From: JABHGY01 sp964525185
GTDB taxonomy: Bacteria; Fidelibacterota; Marinisomatia; Marinisomatales; UBA1611
Length of the DNA stretch: 64,000 nt
Assembly: GCA_964525185.1 (NCBI GenBank)
Contig: CAZGFQ010000005.1
Span: 1-64,000, forward strand
Reading direction: 5' to 3'
Of the stretch, positions 54,153-63,500 are shown in pieces. The position numbers were made by a program, and so were the translations under genes. The notes under the pieces were generated by a model. That model was not told the DNA's origin, did not search any database, and was given only the letters and a program-made list of their open reading frames with translations. The number at the start of each line of letters is the position of its first letter. Position 1 is the first letter of the stretch.

Positions 54153-55154
54153 ATGCAGCATTTACAAAAAACAGCGATTGCTGGAGTAGGATTTCATGTT
54201 CCGGATCGCATTATAAAAAATTCAGATTTAGAGCAATGGATGGACACTTCAGATGAATGGATTACAGAAAGATCTGGAATAAAAGAAAGACGTTGGATTG
54301 AGAATGAAGGTGGTGCATCATCATTGGCTATACAAGCTGCAAAAAATGCTATGAATGATGCAGAAGTAACACCTGATGAAATTGATTTAGTGATTTGCGC
54401 TACCATTACTTCAGATTACTTTTTTCCTGGAATTAGTGCACAAGTCCAAGACGCACTAGGGTTGAATCATGTAGGAGCATTTGATATTAAAGCTGCATGC
54501 CCGGCATTTGTATATGCACTATCAGTTGGAGATCAATATATTAAAACAGGCCATTCAAAAACTGTTTTAGTCATTGGGGCAGAAGTTCAATCAACCGCAC
54601 TCGATATTTCAACAAAAGGCAGAGATATAGCTGTCCTTTTTGGAGATGGGGCAGGTGCAGCTATCCTGAAGCAAAGTGAGAATGAAAGTGCTATATTGTC
54701 TACACATTTACACACAGAAGGAAAATATTTGAAAGAATTATGGTGTGAAGGGCCTGCATCAAAGTTTAATCCAAGAATATCCAAAGAAATGCTAGATGAG
54801 GGGCGACAATACCCATTTATGAATGGTAGAGAAGTTTTTAAAAATGCAGTTAGGAGATTTCCTCAAGTTATTCATGAAGCAATGAATGCAAACCAATTAA
54901 CAATTGATGATGTTGCACAAATAATTCCACACCAAGCAAACTTAAGAATTTCTCAAGCCGTCGCAAAACGAATGAAAATTTCTATGGATAAAGTTTATAG
55001 CAATATCCATAAATATGGAAATACCACAGCTGCATCAATACCAATTGCATTAACTGAAGCTCGAAATGAAGGAAAATTTTCACGAGGTGATCATATCATT
55101 CTTGCAGCTTTTGGAGCAGGATTTCGTTGGGCATCAGCGGCAATAAAATGGTAA
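54153..55154 (+). CDS. fabH: Beta-ketoacyl-ACP synthase III family protein
   Basis: A 333-residue KAS III enzyme starting fatty-acid chains by condensing an acyl-CoA with malonyl-ACP. The triad is Cys116, His260 (IIPHQANLRI) and Asn290 (HKYGNTTAASIP). The nucleophile context reads AACPAF rather than the usual AAC(A/S)GF, so primer choice may differ from E. coli FabH. AGGATAA precedes the start. The neighbours DUF4442 and alpha/beta hydrolase suggest an acyl-chain role. No acp or fabD gene is nearby. Confidence 0.9.
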   Translation: MQHLQKTAIAGVGFHVPDRIIKNSDLEQWMDTSDEWITERSGIKERRWIENEGGASSLAIQAAKNAMNDAEVTPDEIDLVICATITSDYFFPGISAQVQDALGLNHVGAFDIKAACPAFVYALSVGDQYIKTGHSKTVLVIGAEVQSTALDISTKGRDIAVLFGDGAGAAILKQSENESAILSTHLHTEGKYLKELWCEGPASKFNPRISKEMLDEGRQYPFMNGREVFKNAVRRFPQVIHEAMNANQLTIDDVAQIIPHQANLRISQAVAKRMKISMDKVYSNIHKYGNTTAASIPIALTEARNEGKFSRGDHIILAAFGAGFRWASAAIKW

Positions 55155-55240
55155 AAATGGCCTGAGAACTACCTAGAACCTATATTCTTGTTTCTTTTAT
55201 AAGAAATACTTTACATTTCATCATCCAGATTTAACATACC

Positions 55241-55247
55241 AAGGAGG
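55241..55247 (+). promoter_or_regulatory. Strong ribosome binding site of a small gene
   Basis: AAGGAGG, a perfect Shine-Dalgarno sequence and the strongest seen in the window, lies five bases before the GTG at 55253. It is the main evidence that the short reading frame behind it is translated. Confidence 0.7.
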
Positions 55248-55252
55248 GAATT

Positions 55253-55369
55253 GTGAAAAATCGTATGATGCTAATATTAATCTTTTTGGGCCTAGCCTTT
55301 TATATTGTTAACAAGATAGCGCCCCCAGAAGATTCAATAGCTCAGTCTGCAATGCTTATATTTATTTAA
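55253..55369 (+). CDS. Small membrane protein, 38 residues
   Basis: A short gene starting GTG and ending TAA at 55367-55369. The product reads KNRMMLILIFLGLAFYIVN (residues 2-20), one strong membrane helix, followed by KIAPPEDSIAQSAMLIFI. It resembles the first helix and APPE..S..A linker of large sodium/anion symporters, so it could be a remnant of such a gene, but no later part is found: in the -1 frame only a second hydrophobic stretch (LSVVSILMNIYALFSYLRV) appears before another stop. It may be a genuine single-helix accessory peptide. It stands alone in the 406-base fabH-lepA interval; 55370-55560 shows no other gene. Confidence 0.5.
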   Translation: MKNRMMLILIFLGLAFYIVNKIAPPEDSIAQSAMLIFI

Positions 55370-55522
55370 GCGTCGTCTCAATATTAATGAATATATATGC
55401 TCTTTTTTCTTATTTAAGAGTATAAACAATCCTGGAAATGTAAATTTTCCCACAATACTAATGTGGAAATCAATTTAGATATTTTCTTAAATTCCGATTA
55501 TTTTTTATAAATAGGTATTTCT

Positions 55523-55553
55523 CTGCCAATTTTCGGCTAATGTTCCCTTAATT
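55523..55553 (+). promoter_or_regulatory. Possible leaderless promoter of lepA
   Basis: TTAATT at 55548-55553 ends exactly seven bases before the lepA ATG, and a weak CTGCCA lies at 55523-55528 (19-base spacer). The seven bases TCCGCCG hold no ribosome binding site. Confidence 0.3.
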
Positions 55554-55560
55554 TCCGCCG

Positions 55561-57363
55561 ATGAAAACCAGCCACATACGCAATTTTTGTATTATAGCTC
55601 ATATTGACCACGGAAAATCCACTCTGGCCGATCGTCTTTTGGAAGAAACGAGTACTCTAACGAAAAAAGATATGAAAGCTCAAGTATTAGATAGCATGGA
55701 TTTGGAACGAGAGCGTGGTATCACAATCAAAAGCCACCCCATTCAAATGCACTACACGCATACGGATGGTATAGAATATATTTTTAATTTAATTGATACG
55801 CCTGGACATGTAGATTTCTCTTATGAAGTAAGTCGTTCATTAGCTGCGTGTGAAGGTGCGTTATTATTAGTCGATGCGGCGCAAGGCGTTGAAGCCCAAA
55901 CGGTTAGTAATACATATTTAGCAATTGAAAATGATTTAGTTTTAATCCCTGTTATTAATAAAGTTGACCTACCTGTGGCCAGAGTCGAAGAAGTCACTCG
56001 CCAAATCATAGAATTAATTGGATGCGATGAAAAGGAAATAATTTCATCAAGCGCAAAGTCAGGCATTGGAATTTCAGATATTTTTGACGCTGTAATTAAT
56101 AGAATTCCTGCCCCTCAAGACAATTCAGAAGAACCGACTCGTGCTTTAATTTTTGATTCTATGTATGATAATTACCGTGGTGCAATTCCATATGTTCGTG
56201 TATTTGACGGTGTTTTAAAAGCTGGGATGAGTGCTCAGTTTTTCGCTCATGGTGAATCATATGATATTACAGAAGTAGGTCACTTTATTCTGAAACATGT
56301 TAAAACCGATGAATTGAAAGCTGGCGATGTAGGCTATGTGATTGCAAGTATTCGAGATATGGGGCATATTCTTCCTGGTGATACAATATCCGTAAAAGAA
56401 AATTTAGCTGAAGTAAGACTACCTGGATTTAAAAAAGTGAAACCCATGGTTTTTTCTGGTCTATACCCAGCGGAGGCAGATGATTACGAACAATTACGGA
56501 TGGCATTGGATAAATTAAAACTCAATGATGCATCGCTAGATTATATTCCTGAAACGAGTGAAGCTTTAGGGTTTGGTTTCCGTTGTGGCTTCCTAGGATT
56601 ACTTCATCTAGAAATAATTCAAGAAAGATTAGAGAGAGAATTCAACCTAACTCTTGTAACAACAACACCTAACGTCATTTATCAGGTTGAAGTGGCCGAC
56701 GGCCAAATAATTGAGGTAGATACACCAGCTAAAATGCCTGCATTAGGAGAAATAAACTCTATAAGGGAACCTATTGTAACTGCAGAAATAATAACACCAA
56801 AAGAATTTATTGGTGGAATTATGAGTTTATGTCAAAAGAAGCGAGGCGTATACATTAATACGCAATATTTATCCCCAGAAAAAGCTCAACTCCATTATGA
56901 ATTACCATTAGGAGAAATCATTTTTGATTTTTATGATAAACTTAAAAGTATATCAAAGGGGTACGCTAGTTTTGATTATGAATTCAAGGAATTCTTAGAT
57001 GGTAAATTACAAAAGTTAGATATTCTCATTCATGGTGAGCCTGTGGATGCATTGTCCACAATTTGCCACACAGACGATGCATATCATCGTGGGGTTGCTT
57101 TATGTAGTAAACTAAAAGAATTAATTCCTCGTCAAATGTTTGATGTGGCTATTCAAGCATCGCTGGGGTCACGTGTCATTGCTCGATCGACTGTAAAGCA
57201 AGTCAAGAAAAATGTTACGGCAAAATGTTATGGTGGTGATATTTCCCGAAAGAGAAAATTATGGGAAAAGCAGAAAAAAGGCAAAAAGCGAATGAAAATG
57301 ATTGGGAAAGTAGAAGTACCACAAGAAGCATTATTAGCCGTACTGCAAATTGATGAGGACTAA
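55561..57363 (+). CDS. lepA: Elongation factor 4 (LepA)
   Basis: A 600-residue ribosomal GTPase of the EF-G family involved in ribosome assembly and back-translocation. HIDHGKST opens the G domain (residues 14-21), then DTPGHVDF and NKVDLP. The unique C-terminal domain ends KKGKKRMKMIGKVEVPQEAL. Length is normal. It lacks a Shine-Dalgarno sequence; see the promoter entry. The CPBP protease gene starts on the last base of its stop. Confidence 0.97.
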   Translation: MKTSHIRNFCIIAHIDHGKSTLADRLLEETSTLTKKDMKAQVLDSMDLERERGITIKSHPIQMHYTHTDGIEYIFNLIDTPGHVDFSYEVSRSLAACEGALLLVDAAQGVEAQTVSNTYLAIENDLVLIPVINKVDLPVARVEEVTRQIIELIGCDEKEIISSSAKSGIGISDIFDAVINRIPAPQDNSEEPTRALIFDSMYDNYRGAIPYVRVFDGVLKAGMSAQFFAHGESYDITEVGHFILKHVKTDELKAGDVGYVIASIRDMGHILPGDTISVKENLAEVRLPGFKKVKPMVFSGLYPAEADDYEQLRMALDKLKLNDASLDYIPETSEALGFGFRCGFLGLLHLEIIQERLEREFNLTLVTTTPNVIYQVEVADGQIIEVDTPAKMPALGEINSIREPIVTAEIITPKEFIGGIMSLCQKKRGVYINTQYLSPEKAQLHYELPLGEIIFDFYDKLKSISKGYASFDYEFKEFLDGKLQKLDILIHGEPVDALSTICHTDDAYHRGVALCSKLKELIPRQMFDVAIQASLGSRVIARSTVKQVKKNVTAKCYGGDISRKRKLWEKQKKGKKRMKMIGKVEVPQEALLAVLQIDED

Positions 57364-58079
57364 TGAGAGAGTATTATTCTTTATCAAAATCTCCTTTTTA
57401 TAGTTTTATTTTTACCGTCCCTTTATTCGTCTTATATGAAATTGGCGTAATTGCTGTTGCAGATAATGACATTTATATTTTGCGTAATGGCGCTGATGTT
57501 TTTCTAAGGCAAATTCTTGAAACATTTGGCGTAATGGGTTTATATGGATTCTCTGGGTTAGTATTTGTTGGGTTCTTAGCTACCTTTATGTATCAAAGGC
57601 ATACCTGGGAAGAAACAACCCTTAATAGAAATACTCTATTAGGAATGCTTTTAGAAAGTATATTTTGGGCTGTATTGCTATATTTTTCTCTTGCTCAAGT
57701 TATGCTAACATTAATGAATCCAAATGGAATAATGATGACTCAACAAGTTGTTTTAGCGTTAGGTGCAGGCCTTTATGAAGAATTTTTATTTCGTGTATTA
57801 CTTATTGCAGGGATAGGGGCATTATTAACACTTCTTTTTCAATGGAATGAATCTTTAAGTAAATGGACGGCCATGTTTATTTCTGCGATTATATTTTCAC
57901 TTTTCCACTTTATTGGAGATTTTGGTGATGATTTCCATTTTAATTTATTTCTTATTCGATTTGTAGCAGGATTAATTTTAGGATCATTATATATGTTGCG
58001 GGGGTTTGGAATAACAGCATATGCCCATAGTATTTATGATTTAATTGTTTTAACTCGAATGACAACAATCGGATATTGA
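57363..58079 (+). CDS. CPBP family intramembrane glutamic-type protease
   Basis: A 238-residue membrane protein of about seven helices of the CAAX/bacteriocin-processing family. Motif 1 is Glu139-Glu140-x3-Arg144 in GLYEEFLFRV, motif 2 is FSLFHF with His182, and motif 3 is AHSIYD with His222. Members cleave prenylated or membrane-bound substrates in eukaryotes; bacterial targets are mostly unknown. It overlaps lepA by one base. Confidence 0.9.
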   Translation: MREYYSLSKSPFYSFIFTVPLFVLYEIGVIAVADNDIYILRNGADVFLRQILETFGVMGLYGFSGLVFVGFLATFMYQRHTWEETTLNRNTLLGMLLESIFWAVLLYFSLAQVMLTLMNPNGIMMTQQVVLALGAGLYEEFLFRVLLIAGIGALLTLLFQWNESLSKWTAMFISAIIFSLFHFIGDFGDDFHFNLFLIRFVAGLILGSLYMLRGFGITAYAHSIYDLIVLTRMTTIGY

Positions 58080-58102
58080 CATCAATAAATAAACCGTAAA
58101 TT
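58076..58102 (+). promoter_or_regulatory. Possible leaderless promoter of the zinc-ribbon membrane protein gene
   Basis: TTGACA at 58076-58081 overlaps the CPBP stop and TAAATT at 58097-58102 ends exactly seven bases before the ATG at 58110. The 15-base spacer is short. The 13 bases up to the start resemble those before uvrB (CGTAAATT at 42211 and 58095). Confidence 0.35.
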
Positions 58103-58109
58103 CAGCACT

Positions 58110-58943
58110 ATGAAAAACACATTTATACTTACATTTCTTACAGCATTGGTACCCATATTTCTTTTCGGAGAAGGTTTAGAATATGCTCGCATATCTATTG
58201 TTCCAGAATATGAAGGAAACAATATTGTAATATTTATTAGCGGCAAAACAGATTCTACTGGCATGGATGGCACATTAGAATTTGCGATTCCTCAAGAAAC
58301 AGATTCATTAATGCAGATCAAATTCATTGGTGAAAATGATGTTGACGTTCAGCCATTTCCGTACGGTAGTAATGGTGAAAATAATTGGGTGAATGCAGGT
58401 GACATTACTGGTGAATTTGCTTTTATGATCATTAGCCACCATTTCCATAATCCTGGGAAACGAGATTTCACATTCAATATGGAATTTAACCAAATGATTC
58501 ATGCCGTTTCACTTGAGATTCAAGAGCCACCGATGGCAACACAATTTCATTCATCTGAATCGGAAGCTGAAATTGAAGACGATCCACATGGACAAAAGAT
58601 CCATAGAGTGCATTTACATGAGTTTGAACCTGGGACTAAAAAATCCATTCATATATCTTATAATAATGAGCGTGGAATAACAACCAAAGGTATGTTGCAA
58701 GAAATGATGGGAAATCAAAGTGATATGCCGCCTGCACGGGCGCAAAGAGAGATTGAACCGGTTGTAAGGCATAAATTATACTTATGGCAACCAACTGTCA
58801 TCGCACTTATGTTAGCTATTATTATTGGATTTATATATTCTCAACAATCAACTTCGACTGAGCCAAAAGATTGTCCATCGTGCAATGCGCCCATAGCTAA
58901 AGGGGCAAAGTTTTGTGCAGAGTGTGGAAGGAAATTAGTATGA
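58110..58943 (+). CDS. Membrane protein with exported domain and C-terminal zinc ribbon
   Basis: A 277-residue protein I do not recognise. A signal peptide (1-20) is followed by a beta-rich exported domain (20-165) and a polar linker with His/Glu stretches. One membrane helix spans about 224-245. After it lies a cytoplasmic zinc ribbon with C255-x2-C258-x10-C269-x2-C272 (CPSC...CAEC). The layout suggests a sensor or adaptor linking envelope state to a cytoplasmic partner. Its end overlaps lgt by four bases, hinting at a role in lipoprotein biogenesis, but this is only context. Confidence 0.72.
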   Translation: MKNTFILTFLTALVPIFLFGEGLEYARISIVPEYEGNNIVIFISGKTDSTGMDGTLEFAIPQETDSLMQIKFIGENDVDVQPFPYGSNGENNWVNAGDITGEFAFMIISHHFHNPGKRDFTFNMEFNQMIHAVSLEIQEPPMATQFHSSESEAEIEDDPHGQKIHRVHLHEFEPGTKKSIHISYNNERGITTKGMLQEMMGNQSDMPPARAQREIEPVVRHKLYLWQPTVIALMLAIIIGFIYSQQSTSTEPKDCPSCNAPIAKGAKFCAECGRKLV

Positions 58944-59758
58944 TCCCCATTTTGTTTAAAATTGGCCCATTAACTATTTATTCATACGGCGCAGCATTAG
59001 TTGTAGCCTTTTATACAACCTATTTTCTATTAAGCCGTGAATTAAAGCGATTGAAGTATGATGAAAAATTAGCTTCTGATATGATTTTTGCAGCAGCTGT
59101 CGGCGGTATTCTTGGTTCAAAAATATATTATTTGATTGAGAATTATGATCGAGTCATAGAAGACCCAACGGGTATGATATTTAGTGGTTCAGGGCTTGTT
59201 TTTTTAGGTGGTCTCATGGGAGGGACTCTTGGAGTAACTCATATTTTGAAAAAAAATGGTCTTCCATGGTTAGTATTTGCTGATATTGTAGCCCCTTTAT
59301 TGATTCTAGGATATGCAATTGGTCGAGTTGGATGTTTACTTGTTGGTGACGATTATGGGCTCCCAACACATTTGCCTTGGGGTTTAACCTTTAAAGATGG
59401 TTTGCCTCCAACTTCCACTCATAGTTTTGCTCTATATTATCCTTGGGTAGATTTAACTGGGTTTGAGCCTGGATGGTTGAAAGTGCACCCAACACAACTA
59501 TATGAAACATTGACAGGTTTAGCGATATTTGCATTCCTGTGGTCGAAAAGACACCGAGTGAAGGTTGTGGGTAGTCTATTTTTTACTTATTTGATTTTGG
59601 CTGGTTTGGAACGGTTTTTAGTTGAGTTTATAAGAACAAATGATAAATATTTATTTGATGTATTTTCTGGAGCACAAGTCATTTCATTGGTTATGATAAT
59701 GATTGGAACATATTTTCTTCTCTATCCGTTCAAAAAGGATGAAGATTTCGAAAAATAA
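58940..59758 (+). CDS. lgt: Prolipoprotein diacylglyceryl transferase, variant active site
   Basis: A 272-residue, seven-helix enzyme that moves diacylglycerol from phosphatidylglycerol to the lipobox cysteine. HPTQLYE and the late RFLVEFIRTND are standard. The signature GRxGNFxNGE reads GRVGCLLVGDDYG here, so the asparagine needed in E. coli (N146) is Cys132, and the FHGG histidine (H103) is Leu89 in FLGG. Arg129 is kept. Similar divergent Lgt forms occur in other phyla, so it may still be active. I start at the ATG at 58940, overlapping the zinc-ribbon gene. Confidence 0.88.
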   Translation: MIPILFKIGPLTIYSYGAALVVAFYTTYFLLSRELKRLKYDEKLASDMIFAAAVGGILGSKIYYLIENYDRVIEDPTGMIFSGSGLVFLGGLMGGTLGVTHILKKNGLPWLVFADIVAPLLILGYAIGRVGCLLVGDDYGLPTHLPWGLTFKDGLPPTSTHSFALYYPWVDLTGFEPGWLKVHPTQLYETLTGLAIFAFLWSKRHRVKVVGSLFFTYLILAGLERFLVEFIRTNDKYLFDVFSGAQVISLVMIMIGTYFLLYPFKKDEDFEK

Positions 59759-60590
59759 TACCTTTATTCTTTTTATTCTTCTATCTCTTTCTGTCGCATT
59801 AGGACAGAGTGAGATAACGCTTTTAGCCTATAAAGCATTTCCGCCTATTTTTGAACAAATGGACTTCAAACCAGATAAAGTCCAAGTAGGATTAGCAGAT
59901 AATGTTTATCTATTAGACAAAAATTCTAGGCAAATTTGTCGCTTAGATTCTGAACAGAAAGCCATTTTTTATGGAAGCTTTGGTCGCGGGAATAATAGTT
60001 TCTTTGAACCTGTTTGGATTGGATTTGCATCAGACGGTTTATGGGTATTAGATCGAACAGAAAATACTTTAGAGCAACTCGATTATCGATTGAATAAGAT
60101 TAGAACCGTAGAGTTAAACAATAATACGTATCCAGAGCAAGCTGCTATTGACCCATTCGGGCGATTTTACCTTTCGAGCCATCAATACCAAGTGATTCAT
60201 GGCATTGGTCAATCAAATATGTTCGATGCTGCCATTGTAGAATTAAATGATTATGATGACATTATGTCGTGCGAAAGCGACTTTAGAATTAACGATAATG
60301 GAGAATTAGGATTATTAACATATTGTGATGGTATGGTCCATATTTTTAATTCAATCGGTAATAAGATCCAGATAGACAAGGTATCAATAAATAATCCAAA
60401 ATATTTAGTTCCAATACGTAATAAATGGCTCATTCTAAATGAGAATGGAGAAGGGGAATACTTATTTTCAAATAAGCATATTCAATTACCCGGGATTGTA
60501 GGACATATTAAAGATGCTATTTCATATAATAGAACACTCATTATACTTTCTGAAGACCAAGTTCTTTATCTGAATGTACCAACATTTTAA
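59739..60590 (+). CDS. Secreted beta-propeller-like protein
   Basis: A 283-residue protein with a signal peptide (1-23, LLSLSVALGQ). Repeats such as DNVYLLDKNSRQICRLD, DGLWVLDRTENTLEQLD and DPFGRFYLSSHQYQVI recur about every 40-45 residues, the look of an NHL/six-bladed propeller. Function is unknown; surface or periplasmic binding is likely. I start at the ATG at 59739; an earlier ATG (59703) lies within lgt. It overlaps the large outer-membrane gene by 17 bases. Confidence 0.75.
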   Translation: MKISKNNTFILFILLSLSVALGQSEITLLAYKAFPPIFEQMDFKPDKVQVGLADNVYLLDKNSRQICRLDSEQKAIFYGSFGRGNNSFFEPVWIGFASDGLWVLDRTENTLEQLDYRLNKIRTVELNNNTYPEQAAIDPFGRFYLSSHQYQVIHGIGQSNMFDAAIVELNDYDDIMSCESDFRINDNGELGLLTYCDGMVHIFNSIGNKIQIDKVSINNPKYLVPIRNKWLILNENGEGEYLFSNKHIQLPGIVGHIKDAISYNRTLIILSEDQVLYLNVPTF

Positions 60591-63500
60591 GCCTTGGATT
60601 GGAATTGGTTTATTTGGATTTAGCTGCTTAATTGGACAGATAGCTTCAACGACCGATACATTAGAGTATAATTCAAATAAAAAAACATTTCAGTTAAGCC
60701 ATACCTTTATTTTAGATGGCTCCATTAAGAATATACCTTATCAACAGATACACATTGATTCAGTAAATAATATTGAAGGATTAATTTATACGTCTGATTC
60801 TATTTCAGGAGAAAATAAACATGTTTTTTCATATTCCTATTTAAATAAATCCCTACCAAAATCCGTACGAAATAACGTTTATCCATTTAAGCAAAAAAAG
60901 ATAATCCCAAAGGAACGCTTGATAGACAAAAATGAAATCCATTCCCATGATTATAATAATGTTCAATCTGCAGGCTCATTTTTTAGACAATTAAATATGA
61001 CACAAAAAGGAGGTTCAGAATTCTCTGGTGGAATGAAATTCCAATTGCAGGGAAACATATATGACAATCTTCAAATAAGTGGTTTTATTAGCGATCAAGA
61101 ATTTCCATTACAACCAGAAGGAAATTCTCAAAAATTGGGTGAAATTGATCAAGTATATTTACAATTATCTCATCCAAATACATTATTAGAAGTTGGAGAT
61201 ATACATTTTAGTAGTCACGCAGGGAAATTCCAACATTACGACAGAAAACTCATTGGAATAAAGAATCACTTTAAACATAATAACATGAATGTTGAAACCA
61301 TTATGGCTACTACAAAAAGCAGGTTTCACAAAATTGAATTCAAAGGTAAGGATGGGAAGCAAGGTCCGTATCAACTTGGTTCTGACAATGGGAATATCGA
61401 TATAATAATCCAAGCTGGAACGGAAAAAGTTTGGTTAAATGGGAATGAATTAACACGTGGAAAAAATCATGATTATGTCGTGGATTATCATACAGGCGAA
61501 ATATCCTTTACATCCAAACAATTAATTCACCACGATTCTGATATTTATATTGAATATCAATACACGGATTATCAGTTTAACAGGAATCTACTAGGTAGTT
61601 CTTTTTCGAAGAAAATAGAGGAAAAAGGGAACATATCTTTTCATTGGGTTAAGGAAGATGACTTTATATCATCCAATAAATCAGAATTTTCTTCTGAAGC
61701 TCTTGCGGCTTTAAAACAAGCTGGTGATAAAGATCCATATATAAATGGAATACAGCTTGATTCCACGGGCGATTATTACTTATCCCAGTCGATATTATAT
61801 TACTTTCAGGAGATGGATACAACAACAATAGATGAATATGAACGCGTATCTGCTGTTTTTCGGTATAATAAAAATGGAAACTACATAAAGAAAATTTCCA
61901 ATAAAGGAAACTCCTATTATCACTATTCTTCATTCACAAATGAAAATGAGCTGACATATTCTCCAGGATATTCTGTTGTAAGGCCAGAAGATTTACAATC
62001 GTTCAATATTCAATCAGATTGGCATTATGAAAATAATCTAAATCTTAAAGTCGAATTTGCTCACTCTAATCAGGATTTAAATCGTTTATCAGATATGGAT
62101 GATAATGACAATTTAGGGGTGGCTTATTATTTAGAAATTGAAAAAAGTTCTGATCTTTTATCTTACGAAAATGCTCTTAATTTTCGTTTTTCTGATTGGA
62201 AAAAATCAATTGAATATGCGTCTTTAAGTAGAGATACGGATATTTTATTTAATCGAGAATGGAACTTAACCGAAGAACAAAGCGGAAATTTTAATCTTAA
62301 AACGGGAGATATTACTGTCCAAATTCCTGAAAGGGGTAAATCGACTTTTCAATTTTCATCACTACAATATGGAAATGATCAAAAAGAAAGAATTCACTTA
62401 AAGCAGGATTTAACTCACAAGCGGTTTAAAGATTCATATTATTCCTATAATAGCGTAAAAACACCTGGGCATACCTTTTTGCAACAATCTGCGTTTTTAT
62501 CTATTGCATCCGAAGGGATAAGTCCATATCTACACTATGCATCAGAATATGATGAAAATCATAAATCATTCAAAATTACAGCTCTTGGATTAAGGAAGAT
62601 TATTCAACAAAAAGAATGGAATATTAAAGTAAGTCATCGATCAGATGCTATGGAACTTGATTCCTTATTGATTGGACTAGAAGATTTTCAAGAAGGGTGG
62701 TTTATCGAAGGAGATATGTCTTCAAATAATAAACAAGGGTGGCGTAAAGATTTTACAATAAGAAAAAGGATGCAAAACGATTTTGAATCGGGAAATGATA
62801 TAAATTATACATTAGGACAAGGACAACTTTCTTATAACAATAACCGGCATCCTATTCGTTGGGATATTCAGTTGAATTCTGAAGAAACGTTCAAAGAGAA
62901 TAGAATTGTTGTTTATGATTCCATTGGTCCTGGATTAGGCCATTATCGATATGATGAAATCTTTAATGATTATATTGAAGATGAAAATGGAAGCTATATA
63001 GCTCAAACTATATCTTCAGGTCAATTATTCCAGGCGTCTAGTTTATCTGGGAGTCACCGGTTTCAATATAATATGGAAAAAGAAAAATCACTTTGGAAAA
63101 TTCCATTATCGATTCAACTTGAAAATAGACTGGACTATAGTGGTAATGAACACAATTTAGAAACAGTATTACAACCTACACTTGATAATCAACATATTAT
63201 TAGATCACGATGGAATAATAGATTAAAACTTGATTATAATCCTTTGAAGGAAAAGATACGAATTCAATCTTGGCGTAATACGTCGAGAGATATGAATGGA
63301 ATGGACCCGCGAGGAATTGATATTCGGAACTCAGATGAATCAGTCATTTTAATGGAAAATAATCGTTCAAAAAAATGGAAATACTTAAATAAATCACAAT
63401 GGACAGGTTTCCGGGTAGAATCGAATATATCGTCTCTACGAAATCGAGAGATTGTTGGCTGGTGGAGCGAATTCGTCTTAACGAGAAAATTAACTATAAA

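Noticed and set aside
55370..55430. Continuation of the small membrane gene in the -1 frame
   Set aside because: A second hydrophobic stretch exists, but there is no slippery sequence and no match to a known symporter, so I did not join them.
55446..55470. Hairpin TTTCCCACA...TGTGGAAA in the fabH-lepA interval as a terminator
   Set aside because: One unpaired base in the stem and no T-run follows.
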